Shown: one piece after another, positions 1 through 13,279 of the stretch | How positions within the stretch are numbered: the first letter of the stretch is position 1 | Layout of the letters: each line of letters starts with the position of its first letter | From: Pyropia yezoensis | Taxonomy: Eukaryota > Rhodophyta > Bangiophyceae > Bangiales > Bangiaceae | Reading direction: 5' to 3' | Assembly: GCA_009829735.1 (NCBI GenBank) | Contig: CM020620.1 | Span: 9,989,794-10,053,793 of the forward strand | Length of the DNA: 64,000 nt | Program-made: the position numbers and the translations under genes | The notes under the pieces: generated by a model | What the model was told of the DNA's origin: nothing | The model's database searches: none | Seen by the model: only the letters and a program-made list of their open reading frames with translations

Positions 1-3000
1 ATCCACCCCAACCAAGCGGCATTTTCCGACGCCCCCCACCACCCACCAGCGGCCTCGTATGGTGGCTGATTTTGGAGTGGCCACGGACAGAGACGATAGT
101 CAGAAAGTATTTGCACAGAAAGCGGCGTCTTGGACCGGACACGCACCGCGGTGCAGAGGGCAAATTCCCGGTTTTGATCGAAAACCGGAATTCGCACGCC
201 GCGTCGCGCTGGCCCCCCGTGCATGAGCTGAGGCCCAGCAGCTTTGGTGCCAACCGACGTGGCATCGATAGTTGGGAGTATTCACCACCCACACTTCCGC
301 CTGTGTCACCACACGTACGGTGCGCCAGCGTGGATGCGCGCATGTCGGCCAAAACCGCGATATTATTTCGACGCCCCCCACCACCCACCACGGCATTTTC
401 GACGCCCCCCACCACCCCACCAGCGGCCTCGTATGGTGGCTGATTTTGGAGTGGCCACGGACAGAGACGATAGTCAGAAAGTATTTGCACAGAAAGCGGC
501 GTCTTGGACCCGACACGCACCGCGGCGCAGAGGGCAAATTCCGGTTTTGATCGAAAACCGGAATTCGCACGCCGCGTCGCGCTGGCCCCCCGTGCATGAG
601 CTGAGGCCAGCAGCTTTGGTGCCAACCGACGTGGCATCGATAGTTGGAGTATTCACCACCCACACTTCCGCCTGTGTCACCACACGTACGGTGAGCCAGC
701 GTGGATGCGCACATGTCGGCCAAACCGCGATATTTCGACGCCCCCCCACCACCCACCAACGGCATTTTCGAACGCCCCCCCACCACCCACCAGCGGCCTC
801 GTATGGTGGCTGATTTTGGAGTGGCCACGGACAGAGACGATAGTCAGAAAGTATTTGGCACCAGAAAGCGGCGTCTTGGACCGACACGCACCGCGGCGCA
901 GAGGGGCAAATTCCGGTTTTGATCGAAAACCGGAATTCGCACGCCCGCGTCGCGCTGGCCCCCGTGCATGAACTGAGGCCAGCAGCTTTGGTGCCAACCG
1001 ACGTGGCATCGATAGTTGGAGTATTCACCACCCCACACTTCCGCCTGTGTCACCACACGTACGGTGAGCCAGCGTGGATGCGCGCATGTGCACCGGTTCG
1101 GCCCAACCCACCCGGGATATTTCGACGCCCCCCCACCACCCACCCGCGGCATTTTCGACGCCCCCCACCACCCACCAGCGGCCTCGTATGGTGGCTGATT
1201 TTGGAGTGGCCACGGACAGAGACGATAGTCAGAAAGTATTTGCACAGAAAGCGGCGTCTTGGACCGACACGCACCGCGGTGCAGAGGGCAAATTCCGGTT
1301 TTGATCGAAAACCGGAATTCGCACGCCGCGTCGCGCTGGCCCCCCGTGCATGAACTGAGGCCAGCAGCTTTGGTGCCAACCGACGTGGCATCGATAGTTG
1401 GAGTATTCACCACCCACACTTCCGCCTGTGTCACCACACGTACGGTGAGCCAGCGTGGATGCGCACTGGTCGGCCAAACCGCGATATTTCGACGCCCCCC
1501 ATCACCCACCAGCGGCATTTTCGACGCCCCCCACCACCCACCAGCGGCCTCGTATGGTGGCTGATTTTGGAGTGGCCACGGACAGAGACGATAGTCAGAA
1601 AGTATTTGCACAGAAAGCGGCGTCTTGGACCGACACGCACCGCGGCGCAGAGGGCAAATTCCGGTTTTGATCGAAAACCGGAATTCGCACGCCGCGTCGC
1701 GCTGGCCCCCCGTGCATGAGCTGAGGCCAGCAGCTTTGGTGCCAACCGACGTGGCATCGATAGTTGGAGTATTCACCACCCACACTTCCGCCTGTGTCAC
1801 CACACGTACGGTGAGCCAGCGTGGATGCGCACTGGTCGGCCAAACCGCGATATTTCGACGCCCCCCTCCACCCACCAGCGGCATTTTCGACGCCCCCCAC
1901 CACCCACCAGCGGCCTCGTGTGGTGGCTGATTTTGGAGTGGCCACGGACAGAGACGATAGTCAGAAAGTATTTGCACAGAAAGCGGCGTCTTGGACCGAC
2001 ACGCACTGCGGCGCAGAGGGCAAATTCCGGTTTTGATCGAAAACCGGAATTCGCACGCCGCGTCGCGCTGGCCCCCCGTGCATGAGCTGAGGCCAGCAGC
2101 TTTGGTGCCAACCGACGTGGCATCGATAGTTGGAGTATTCACCACCCACACTTCCGCCTGTGTCACCACACGTACGGTGAGCCAGCGTGGATGCGCACAT
2201 GTCGGCCAAACCGCGATATTTCGACGCCCCCCACCACCCACCAGCGGCATTTTCGACGCCCCCCACCACCCACCAGCGACCTCGTATGGTGGCTGATTTT
2301 GGAGTGGCCACGGACAGAGACGATAGTCAGAAAGTATTTGCACAGAAAGCGGCGTCTTGGACCGACACGCACCGCGGTGCAGAGGGCAAATTCCGGTTTT
2401 GATTGAAAACCGGAATTCGCACGTCGCGTCGCGCTGGCTCCCCGTGCATGAGCTGAGGCCAGCAGCTTTGGTGCCAACCGACGTGGCATCGATAGTTGGA
2501 GTATTCACCACCCACACTTCCGCCTGTGTCACCACACGTACGGTGAGCCAGCGTGGATGCGCACTGGTCGGCCAACCCGGGTTATTTAGACGCCCCCCAC
2601 CACCCACCAGCGGCATTTTCGACGCCCCCCCACCACCCACCAGCGGCCTCGTATGGTGGCTGATTCTGGAAAGGCCACGGACAGAGACGATAGTCAGAAA
2701 GTATTTGCACAGAAAGCGGCGTCTTGGACCGACACGCACCGCGGTGCAGAGGGCAAATTCCGGTTTTGATTGAAAACCGGAATTCGCACGCCGCGTCGCG
2801 CTGGCCCCCCGTGCATGAGCTGAGGCCAGCAGCTTTGGTGCCAACCGACGTGGCATCGATAGTTGGAGCATTCACCACCCACACTTCCGCCTGTGTCACC
2901 ACACGTACGGTGAGCCAGCGTGGATGCGCACTGGTCGGCCAAACCGCGATATTTCGACGCCCCCCTCCACCCACCAGCGGCATTTTTCGACGCCCCCCAC

Positions 3001-6000
3001 CACCCACCAGCGGCCTCGTATGGTGGCTGATTTTGGAGTGGCCACGGACAGAGACGATAGTCAGAAAGTATTTGCACAGAAAGCGGCGTCTTGGACCGAC
3101 ACGCACCGCGGCGCAGAGGGCAAATTCCGGTTTTGATCGAAAACCGGAATTCGCACGCCGCGTCGCGCTGGCCCCCCGTGCATGAGCTGAGGCCAGCAGC
3201 TTTGGTGCCAACCGACGTGGCATCGATAGTTGGAGTATTCACCACCCACACTTCCGCCTGTGTCACCACACGTACGGTGAGCCAGCGTGGATGCGCACTG
3301 GTCGGCCAAACCGCGATATTTCGACGCCCCCCACCACCCACCAGCGGCATTTTCGACGCCCCCCACCACCCACCAGCGGCCTCGTATGGTGGCTGATTCT
3401 GGAAAGGCCACGGACAGAGACGATAGTCAGAAAGTATTTGCACAGAAAGCGGCGTCTTGGACCGACACGCACCGCGGTGCAGAGGGCAAACTCCGGTTTT
3501 GATTGAAAACCGGAATTCGCACGCCGCGTCGCGCTGGCCCCCCGTGCATGAGCTGAGGCCAGCAGCTTTGGTGCCAACCGACGTGGCATCGATAGTTGGA
3601 GTATTCACCACCCACACTTCCGCCTGTGTCGCCACAAATTCGGTGGTCCAGCGTGGATGCGCACTGGTCGGCCATCCCGGGTTATTTAGACGCCCCCCAC
3701 AACCCACCAACGGCCTCGTATGGTGGCTGATTTTGGAGTGGCCACGGACAGAGACGATAGTCAGAAAGTATTTGCACAGAAAGCGGCGTCTTGGACCGAC
3801 ACGCACCGCGGCGCAGAGGGCAAATTCCGGTTTTGATTGAAAACCGGAATTCGCACGTCGCGTCGCGCTGGCCCCCCGTGCATGAGCTGAGGCCAGCAGC
3901 TTTGGTGCCAACCGACGTGGCATCGATAGTTGGAGTATTCACCACCCACACTTCCGCCTGTGTCACCACACGTACGGTGAGCCAGCGTGGATGCGCACTG
4001 GTCGGCCAACCCGGGTTATTTAGACGCCCCCCACCACCCACCAGCGGCATTTTCGACGCCCCCCACCACCCACCAGCGGCCTCGTATGGTGGCTGATTCT
4101 GGAAAGGCCACGGACAGAGACGATAGTCAGAAAGTATTTGCACAGAAAGCGGCGTCTTGGACCGACACGCACCGCGGTGCAGAGGGCAAATTCCGGTTTT
4201 GTTTGAAAACCGGAACTCGCACGCCGCGTCGCGCTGGCCCCCCGTGCATGAGCTGAGGCCAGCAGCTTTGGTGCCAACCGACGTGGCATCGATAGTTGGA
4301 GTATTCACCACCCACACTTCCGCCTGTGTCACCACACGTACGGTGAGCCAGCGTGGATGCGCACTGGTCGGCCAAACCGCGATATTTCGACGCCCCCCTC
4401 CACCCACCAGCGGCATTTTCGACGCCCCCCACCACCCACCAGCGGCCTCGTGTGGTGGCTGATTTTGGAGTGGCCACGGACAGAGACGATAGTCAGAAAG
4501 TATTTGCACAGAAAGCGGCGTCTTGGACCGACACGCACCGCGGCGCAGTGGGCAAATTCCGGTTTTGATCGAAAACCGGAATTCGCACGCCGCGTCGCGC
4601 TGGCCCCCCGTGCATGAACTGAGGCCAGCAGCTTTGGTGCCAACCGACGTGGCATCGATAGTTGGAGTATTCACCACCCACACTTCCGCCTGTGTCACCA
4701 CACGTACGGTGAGCCAGCGTGGATGCGCGCATGTCGGCCAAACCGCGATATTTCGACGCCCCCCACCACCCACCAACGGATTTTCGACGCCCCCCACCAC
4801 CCACCCGCGGCATTTTCGACGCCCCCCACCACCCACCAGCGGCCTCGTATGGTGGCTGATTTTGGAGTGGCCACGGACAGAGACGATAGTCAGAAAGTAT
4901 TTGCACAGAAAGCGGCGTCTTGGACCGACACGCACCGCGGTGCAGAGGGCAAATTCCGGTTTTTGATTGAAAACCGGAATTCGCACGCCGCGTCGCGCTG
5001 GCCCCCCGTGCATGAGCTGAGGCCAGCAGCTTTGGTGCCAACCGACGTGGCATCGATAGTTGGAGTATTCACCACCCACACTTCCCGCCTGTGTCACCAC
5101 ACGTACGGTGGCCAGCGTGGATGCGCACTGGTCGGCCAACCCGGGTTATTTCGACGCCCCCCACCACCCACCAACGGCATTTTCGACGCCCCCACCACCC
5201 ACCACAGCGGCCTCGTATGGTGGCTGATTTTGGAGTGGCCACGGACAGAGACGATAGTCAGAAAGTATTTGCACAGAAAGCGGCGTCTTGACCGACACGC
5301 ACCGCGGTGCAGAGGGCAAATTCCGGTTTTGATTGAAAACCGGAATTCGCACGCCGCGTCGCGCTGGCCCCCGTGCATGAACTGAGGCCAGCAGCTTTGG
5401 TGCCAACCGACGTGGCATCGATAGTTGGAGTATTCACCACCCACACTTCCGCCTGTGTCACCACACGTACGGTGAGCCAGCGTGGATGCGCGCATGGTCG
5501 GCCAAACCGCGATATTTCGACGCCCCCCACCACCCACCACGCATTTTCGACGCCCCCACCACCACCCCGGCGTCGTATGGTGGCTGATTTTGGAGTGGCC
5601 ACGGACAGAGACGATAGTCAGAAAGTATTGCACAGAAAGCGGCGTCTTGGACCGACACGCACCGCGGTGCAGAGGGCAAATTCCGGTTTTGATCGAAAAC
5701 CGGAATTCGCACGCCGCGTCGCGCTGGCCCCCGTGCATGAGCTGAGGCCAGCAGCTTTGGTGCCAACCGACGTGGCATCGATAGTTGGAGTATTCACCAC
5801 CCACACTTCCGCCTGTGTCACCACACGTACGGTGAGCCAGCGTGGATGCGCACTGGTCGGCCAAACCGCGATATTTCGACGCCCCCCCACCACCCACCAG
5901 CGGCATTTTCGACGCCCCCACACCACCCACCAGCGGCCTCGTATGGTGGCTGATTTTGGAGTGCCACGGACAGAGACGATAGTCAGAAAGTATTTGCACA

Positions 6001-8984
6001 GAAAGCGCCGACACGCACCGCGGCGCAGAGGGCAAATTCCGGTTTTGATTGAAAACCGGAATTCGCACGCCGCGTCGCGCTGGCCCCCGTGCAGCTTTGG
6101 TGCCAACCGACGTGGCATCGATAGTTGGAGTATTCACCACCCACACTTCCGCCTGTGTCACCACACGTACGGTGAGCCAGCGTGGATGCGCACTGGTCGG
6201 CCAAACCGCGATATTTCGACGCCCCCCTCCACCCACCAGCGGCATTTTCGACGCCCCCCACCACCCACCAGCGGCCTCGTATGGTGGCTGATTTTGGAGT
6301 GGCCACGGACAGAGACGATAGTCAGAAAGTATTTGCACAGAAAGCGGCGTCTTGGACCGACACGCACCGCGGCGCAGAGGGCAAATTCCGGTTTTGATCG
6401 AAAACCGGAATTCGCACGCCGCGTCGCGCTGGCCCCCCGTGCATGAGCTGAGGCCAGCAGCTTTGGTGCCAACCGACGTGGCATCGATAGTTGGAGTATT
6501 CACCACCACACTTCCGCCTGTGTCACCACACGTACGGTGAGCCAGCGTGGATGCGCACTGGTCGGCCAAACCGCGATATTTCGACGCCCCCCACCCCACC
6601 AAGCGGCATTTTCGACGCCCCCACCACCCACCAGCGGCCTCGTATGGTGGCTGATTTTGGAGTGGCCACGGAACAGAGACGATAGTCAGAAAGTATTTGC
6701 ACAGAAAGCGGCGTCTTGGACCGACACGCACCGCGGTGCAGAGGGCAAATTCCGGTTTTGATTGAAAACCGGAATTCGCACGCCGCGTCGCGCTGGCCCC
6801 CCGTGCATGAGCTGAGGCCAGCAGCTTTGGTGCCAACCGACGTGGCATCGATAGTTGGAGTATTCACCACCCACACTTCCGCCTGTGTCACCACACGTAC
6901 GGTGAGCCAGCGTGGATGCGCCTGGTCGGCCAATTTGACCCCCAACCCACCAGCGCATTTCGACGCCCCCCACCACCCACCAGCGGCCTCGTATGGTGGC
7001 TGATTTTGGAGTGGCCACGGACAGAGACGATAGTCAGAAAGTATTTGCACAGAAAGCGGCGTCTTGGACCGACACGCACCGCGGCGCAGAGGGCAAATTC
7101 CGGTTTTGATCGAAAACCGGAATTCGCACGCCGCGTCGCGCTGGCCCCCCGTGCATGAGCTGAGGCCAGCAGCTTTGGTGCCAACCGACGTGGCATCGAT
7201 AGTTGGAGTATTCACCACCCACACTTCCGCCTGTGTCACCACACGTACGGTGAGCCAGCGTGGATGCGCACTGGTCGGCCAAACCGCGATATTTCGACGC
7301 CCCCCACCACCCACCAGCGGCATTTTTCGACGCCCCCCCACCACCCACAGCGGCCTCGTATGGTGGCTGATTTTGGAGTGGCCACGGACAGAGACGATAG
7401 TCAGAAAGTATTTGCACAGAAAGCGGCGTCTTGGACCGACACGCACCGCGGCGCAGAGGGCAAATTCCGGTTTTGATTGAAAACCGGAATTCGCACGCCG
7501 CGTCGCGCTGGCCCCCCGTGCATGAGCTGAGGCCAGCAGCTTTGGTGCCAACCGACGTGGCATCGATAGTTGGAGTATTCACCACCCACACTTCCGCCTG
7601 TGTCACCACACGTACGGTGAGCCAGCGTGGATGCGCACTGGTCGGCCAACCGCGATATTTCGACGCCCCCCACCACCCACCAGCGGCATTTTCGACGCCC
7701 CCCACCACCCACCAGCGGCCTCGTATGGTGGCTGATTTTGGAGTGGCCACGGACAGAGACGATAGTCAGAAAGTATTTGCACAGAAAGCGGCGTCTTGGA
7801 CCGACACGCACCGCGGTGCAGAGGGCAAATTCCGGTTTTGATCGAAAACCGGAATTCGCACGCCGCGTCGCGCTGGCCCCCCGTGCATGAGCTGAGGCCA
7901 GCAGCTTTGGTGCCAACCGACGTGGCATCGATAGTTGGAGTATTCACCACCCACACTTCCGCCTGTGTCACCACACGTACGGTGAGCCAGCGTGGATGCG
8001 CACTGGTCGGCCAAACCGCGATATTTCGACGCCCCCCACCACCCACCAGCGGCATTTTCGACGCCCCCCACCACCCACCAGCGGCCTCGTATGGTGGCTG
8101 ATTTTGGAGTGGCCACGGACAGAGACGATAGTCAGAAAGTATTTGCACAGAAAGCGGCGTCTTGGACCGACACGCACCGCGGCGCAGAGGGCAAATTCCG
8201 GTTTTGATCGAAAACCGGAATTCGCACGCCGCGTCGCGCTGGCCCCCGTGCATGAGCTGAGGCCAGCAGCTTTGGTGCCAACCGACGTGGCATCGATAGT
8301 TGGAGTATTCACCACCCACACTTCCGCCTGTGTCACCACACGTACGGTGAGCCAGCGTGGATGCGCACTGGTCGGCCAANNNNNNNNNNNNNNNNNNNNN
8401 NNNNNNNNNNNNNNNNNNNNNNNNNNNNNNNNNNNNNNNNNNNNNNNNNNNNNNNNNNNNNNNNNNNNNNNNNNNNNNNNNNNNNNNNNNNNNNNNNNNN
8501 NNNNNNNNNNNNNNNNNNNNNNNNNNNNNNNNNNNNNNNNNNNNNNNNNNNNNNNNNNNNNNNNNNNNNNNNNNNNNNNNNNNNNNNNNNNNNNNNNNNN
8601 NNNNNNNNNNNNNNNNNNNNNNNNNNNNNNNNNNNNNNNNNNNNNNNNNNNNNNNNNNNNNNNNNNNNNNNNNNNNNNNNNNNNNNNNNNNNNNNNNNNN
8701 NNNNNNNNNNNNNNNNNNNNNNNNNNNNNNNNNNNNNNNNNNNNNNNNNNNNNNNNNNNNNNNNNNNNNNNNNNNNNNNNNNNNNNNNNNNNNNNNNNNN
8801 NNNNNNNNNNNNNNNNNNNNNNNNNNNNNNNNNNNNNNNNNNNNNNNNNNNNNNNNNNNNNNNNNNNNNNNNNNNNNNNGCGTCGCGCTGGCCCCCCGTG
8901 CATGAGCTGAGGCCAGCAGCTTTGGTGCCAACCGACGTGGCATCGATAGTTGGAGTATTCACCACCCACACTTTCGCCTGTGTC
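1..8984 (-). repeat. 366-bp tandem satellite array, left block
   Basis: Head-to-tail satellite with a 366-bp period, about 24 units including the gap. Landmarks recur every unit: a GAATTC inside a hairpin, a CACCGCGGTG-like site, and one to three copies of a 32-bp CCACCC/GGGTGG-rich sub-repeat. Units of 334 bp (for example 3457-3790) differ from 366-bp units by exactly one 32-bp sub-repeat. The orientation is opposite to the array at 28262-43376. Open frames exist on both strands because 366 is divisible by 3; I do not regard them as genes. Patches at 1-1150 and 5080-7000 carry many one-base indels relative to the other units. Confidence 0.95.
8380..8879. other. Assembly gap (500 N)
   Basis: Exactly 500 N inside the left satellite, the usual placeholder for a gap of unknown size. 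True array length, and how far the palindrome mirrors into the left satellite, cannot be read here. Confidence 0.99.
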
Positions 8985-10624
8985 AATTAACGGCAAGCGA
9001 ATTCCCCTTCACAGCACAGTACAAGTCAATGTAGGGAGCTCTTGTGCATATGTGGCGGGTGATGATAGATTTTTCATTTTTGTGAAGCTTGCCCCAGCCG
9101 CGATAGCCTGCTTTGAGAAATGCGCGTTCTGAAGTCGCCTGGTTCGGAACGCGACTGCAACAGGTCAGCGATTAGCAAAGACGTTCGAGTGACCTGGCGT
9201 CAGCGCATCGCCGTCGCCGTCCTGGTCGTCACGTCCGCCAGCATCAGCTAAACCACCAACGACGACAGGATGAACCACGGCTGCCTCACCCCCACCTCGA
9301 CAATCAGCCACCCGGCTGGCGGCTCTCAAGGAGCTTGGCAGGCCCAGGACGGCCCCCGTGGTACGACCGACCCCAGCAAGGGCCTCACCATCCCCAATTG
9401 CACTGGGGGTAGCGGCCGCTCCGCGATCTCTCCCCCCGCCTTGGTGAGCAGGAGCCAGATCAAGACCAACGACAGGGCAGAGAACTTTTGAACGGCATGC
9501 CCTGCATCACCGTCAGCAGGAGGTATTTACCTTGTACAAACTCATTGCGCTGACTGGGTAGTACGGGCCGCCACTGTGCTCGTGCGACGTCTTGCTTGTT
9601 TCCGTATTGCTTCACATCAGGTGATTGTCGCTAGGGGCGCGTGGGCCTGCACAACGATGGGCGCCAAATGACCGAGCAGGCGCCGCTTCTGTGACTCACG
9701 CTCGCTGGCGCGCGTGCTAAAGACAGATCAGTACGTTGACTCTGCCCACCGAAACCGCCTTGTAGTATAACATTATGAAGTAGCCCCGTCTGTTCTCTAA
9801 ATCGTCTGCACTTTTGTTCCGTTCTCCAAAGAAAGCAACAGCGTCAAAAACTTTCTACACTGGAAAATGTTCTTCAGATTCTATGCTTCTCGTATAAAAG
9901 AAACAATCTCGTTCCATAGGTCGCTCTCGAGGAGCAGGGATGAGGGGTCGACAGTTTAATCTCAAAGATAAATTATGAAATTATCAATGAATTATCACAA
10001 CGGCCAGAGCTGTATCAGTACGTAGGCCCCGAATTTTGCCGGCTGCAAAAAAATTGAACAGTTTTCACATGCTTGGTCAAAACGACTGCTGTTTTACGGC
10101 TCGAAATTGATGGCATGTCAGCAGTAACCACGCGACCAGGTGAGCATGCAACGTCGACCATGCCAGGCCGCTGCCGCGATGAATACAGGAGAAGGATTTT
10201 CTCCAGGATGTGTGCTCATGCATCGTGGAGACTTCGATCACGGAAGGGGAGTCGAGAGAGGGCACAATCATCGGCATAGTAGCGTGCTGCTACGCGATAG
10301 AGTCTGCTGACAAGGATGTACAGAGCGTACGCGGTTATATGCGCCTCAGTTATATGACCCCCATCACATAATCGAGCCGCACATCGCACGAGGGCCGTCC
10401 TCAGCGAGAGTGAATGTACCTCGCCCAATATGGAGAAGCATTTGCGAGGATAATTAAAAGGAGTGAGGCAGTCCTGGAGTAGAATTTTTTCTGTAGACGC
10501 ACAGTTATGGCACGGCGCTGTCGCCTTTATAGGCAGCGTGCGCGATCCCACCTCCGGCACACCGTGCGATATCCACCACTATGTACAGTACATGCGCATG
10601 TGCTGCATCCTCTGTTTCTTTTGA
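8985..10624. other. Gene-free stretch of the left arm
   Basis: Moderate-GC sequence between the satellite edge and the transposase relic; mirrored at 26622-28261. Only short open frames without recognisable domains are present. I see no tRNA, rRNA or array-like structure. Confidence 0.5.
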
Positions 10625-11004
10625 ACGCTTTCCCTGCGCTTCGCGCCACGGCGCGTCCTACGCGGAGGGGACCTCGACGTCGGCGGTCACGAAAATTTAA
10701 TCGACGCAGGGAATCTCATCGAGGATATGTGGCGCGCAATGCCCGCCCAACAGCTCGCTGAATGCTGGCTTAAAGCTCATCTGCTTCAGCCGGAGGCTGT
10801 TGCAGAGGTGCGTCGGCAAGTTCATGGAGAGATGACTCTGTTGACAACACCCTCACGGATGAGTCTTTCATGGCCAACACCACCAGCTTCGAGGACTTCG
10901 TGGACATTGCGGCACCTGACGTATCGAGTGCTGTTCGTCCGGGGCTGGCAGCCGAGGATGTAGTTGAGGCTTTTGAAGAGACGGTTTATATGGTGTTGAA
11001 TTGA
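10625..11004 (+). pseudogene. pogo/Tigger-type transposase C-terminal relic, left copy (frameshifted)
   Basis: Same fragment as the right-arm copy at 26241-26621, but this copy lacks one C at about 10837 (ATGACTCTG here, ATGACTCCTG in the mirror). The frame therefore shifts in the middle. The encoded segment resembles the tail of pogo/Tigger DDE transposases: a Leu-Ile-Asp-Ala helix, then a Trp-Arg-Ala-Met-Pro stretch, a Cys-Trp pair, and an acidic end. The DDE catalytic core is absent, and a TGA lies immediately upstream (10622-10624). It is a dead fragment carried in the duplicated arm. Confidence 0.5.
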
Positions 11005-11964
11005 GTAGAAGGCGAGGTAGACCAGTGTGCGCTATGCCTTTTTTTGACCGTTGTGGTGCCGGCGAGCTGTAGACGCACCAGCGCACCCACAAGCCCCCGG
11101 CCTCTCTATACCCTCTTTCCGCTAGCTTGACCTGGATTGAAAGCTCTTGCCTCCGCTTTCCCAGCCGCCAGTCCCTGATCCATTGTAAATGTAGTGCAAT
11201 TATTGCGACTACGTGTACAAAGTAGCTGTACGGTGCGGTTCGCCTGGAACACTCGTCGGAGCAGGAGTGGGCCACTTGTTGGCGGGACGCTGTCATATGA
11301 CCGCGTACACCCCTGTACTCACTGCGTGTGATGCTTGCTTCGCAGTCGCTGGGGGAGTCACGGGGTCAAATATAGTACACATCCACCACGTGGACGACCC
11401 GTGGCACAAAATACTTTAAATGAGAGACAATAGTTATGGTTTGATTGTTTCTACGATTACACGTATAGTATACACCCTTGACCAAGATTTAGGAATATAT
11501 CAACCCTGTCGAGCAGCCCGATCCAGCAATGGTCCTTACTCTGAAATGATATATGGCGGGTGACGACAGCATTCTTATTTTTTTATGGCTTTCTCATTTC
11601 TGACTGTAGTTTCCGTTGCTCCCTAAACAATGTCACTGCCCTGGTCCACTATATATTGTACACAATCAAAAAAGGTATAAAAACTGACACATCGGCGATT
11701 AATTAAAACTGTCGTTAATCAAAGCATACTCCAATCAAAGGCGACTCAAAAAATGCACACATTTTGCCAACCGTGCTACAGATCCATCACACCTCCACCG
11801 AGTCGCGATGGCTCCCCATCTATGCTCCACTCATCCGACAGCCGTTCATCCCCGACGGCTCTGTCAGCACACCCGTCTGCCACTGCTGCTGTAACAGTCT
11901 CCACCCTACCATTCATTCCCGTGCCCCAGCTACGCCCACCTCTCCCCCCCATACCCTACCCCAG
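11005..11964. other. Gene-free stretch upstream of left ligase copy
   Basis: AT-richer DNA with T/A runs (for example 11574-11590 and 11690-11720); mirrored at 25283-26240. It probably contains the ligase promoter, but I cannot single out a convincing core element. Confidence 0.4.
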
Positions 11965-13276
11965 ATGCTGTCGGCCAGGGCGGCGCTGCGTCTCGCCGCC
12001 GCCGGCCGCTCCACCCGCGCCGCTGCTGCCGCCGCCGCGCTGCCAGGGGGGCTCGCCCCCCCACTGCAACCTTTGTTGAGCCGCCGCCGCCGCCGCTGCC
12101 CCCGCCGCCGGCAGCGGGGGTGGCCTCTCGCCGGCCCGGCCGTGGCGGCACGCCGCCGCCGCCCCAGTGACGGCTCCTGCGGTGCGCCGGCCGGTGCCGG
12201 CGGCTGCCGCCGAGGGGCCCGGGGGTGGCCGCTGCCGCCGCTGCCGTCGCCGCGGGGCGGGCGGCGTCATCGACGGCGGCGGTCCTCTCTGCGGCCACCC
12301 TGCCGGCAGGCGACCAGACAGTCGCGGGGGCGGCGGCGGCGGCGGCGGTAGCCCCCCCGCCCCCACAGCGGACGGTCAAGGCGCAGATGGCGTCGGCGGT
12401 GGCGACGGCGACGGCCTCGGCCCCTGGGCGTGCGCGTCTCGTGAGGAGTATGTGGCGCTGGTGGAGGAGCAACTCGCCGCCGACGCGGCTTCCTACCGCG
12501 ACGCCCCCGCCCCCAGCATGACCAACGACGCGTACGACGCGCTGCTGGCGCACGTTGCGGGCGTTGACGTGGCGGAGCCGGGGTGGGTGGACGTGCGCTC
12601 CCCGGCGGGGCGGGTCAGCCACGCGGCGGCCGCGGCGGCGGCGGCCGCCTCCGTCGCCTTGGACGCCGCCGCGGCGGCGGGGACTCCATCAGCGGTCGCC
12701 GCGTCATCGGCCATCGACGCGGCCTCTGGCGCAGCGGCACCGACTTCGGGGGCGCTCCCTGTTCCCCCATTCCCCCCCCCCCCCCACCCCCATCCCCGGC
12801 TGCCAAACCGGCGGCAGCCCCGGCCTCCCCCTCCCGCGCGTCGGGCGCCCCCTTCTTCCGCCGCGGCGCACGTGGTGCCCATGCTCTCCCTCACAAACAC
12901 CTACGCGGCCGACGAGGTCGTTGCCTGGGCCGCCCGCGGGGCCCCCCCCGGCGTCGACGGCGGTCCGCCGCCGGCGCTGGTGGCGGACCTCCAAGTCGAC
13001 GGCGTCACCCTCTCCTTTCGCTACGTCGACGGCGTCCTGGCGTCCGCCGCCACCAGCGGCGAGGGGACCACCGGCGACGACGTGGCGGCCAATGTGCGGG
13101 CGGCGCTGGTCGACGCGGGCTCCGTGCCGGCGGCACTGCCGCCCGCCGCAGCGGCGGCGGCGGCGACCCGCGTGGCGGCGGCCGTCATGGAGGCCAGCGG
13201 CAGCGGCGGCGGAAGTGGCCGCGGCGGCGGCGGCGCCGTGGATGGCCCTGTGGTCGTGGACATTCGCGGGGAGGTG

Positions 13277-13279
13277 TAG
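13277..13279 (+). other. In-frame TAG inside the ligase adenylation domain
   Basis: The codon lies directly between Arg-Gly-Glu-Val and Met-Glu-Arg, in one continuous frame. At this site LigA proteins usually have Tyr or Phe, so one base change from TAC would give TAG. The same TAG is in the mirror copy. Confidence 0.9.
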
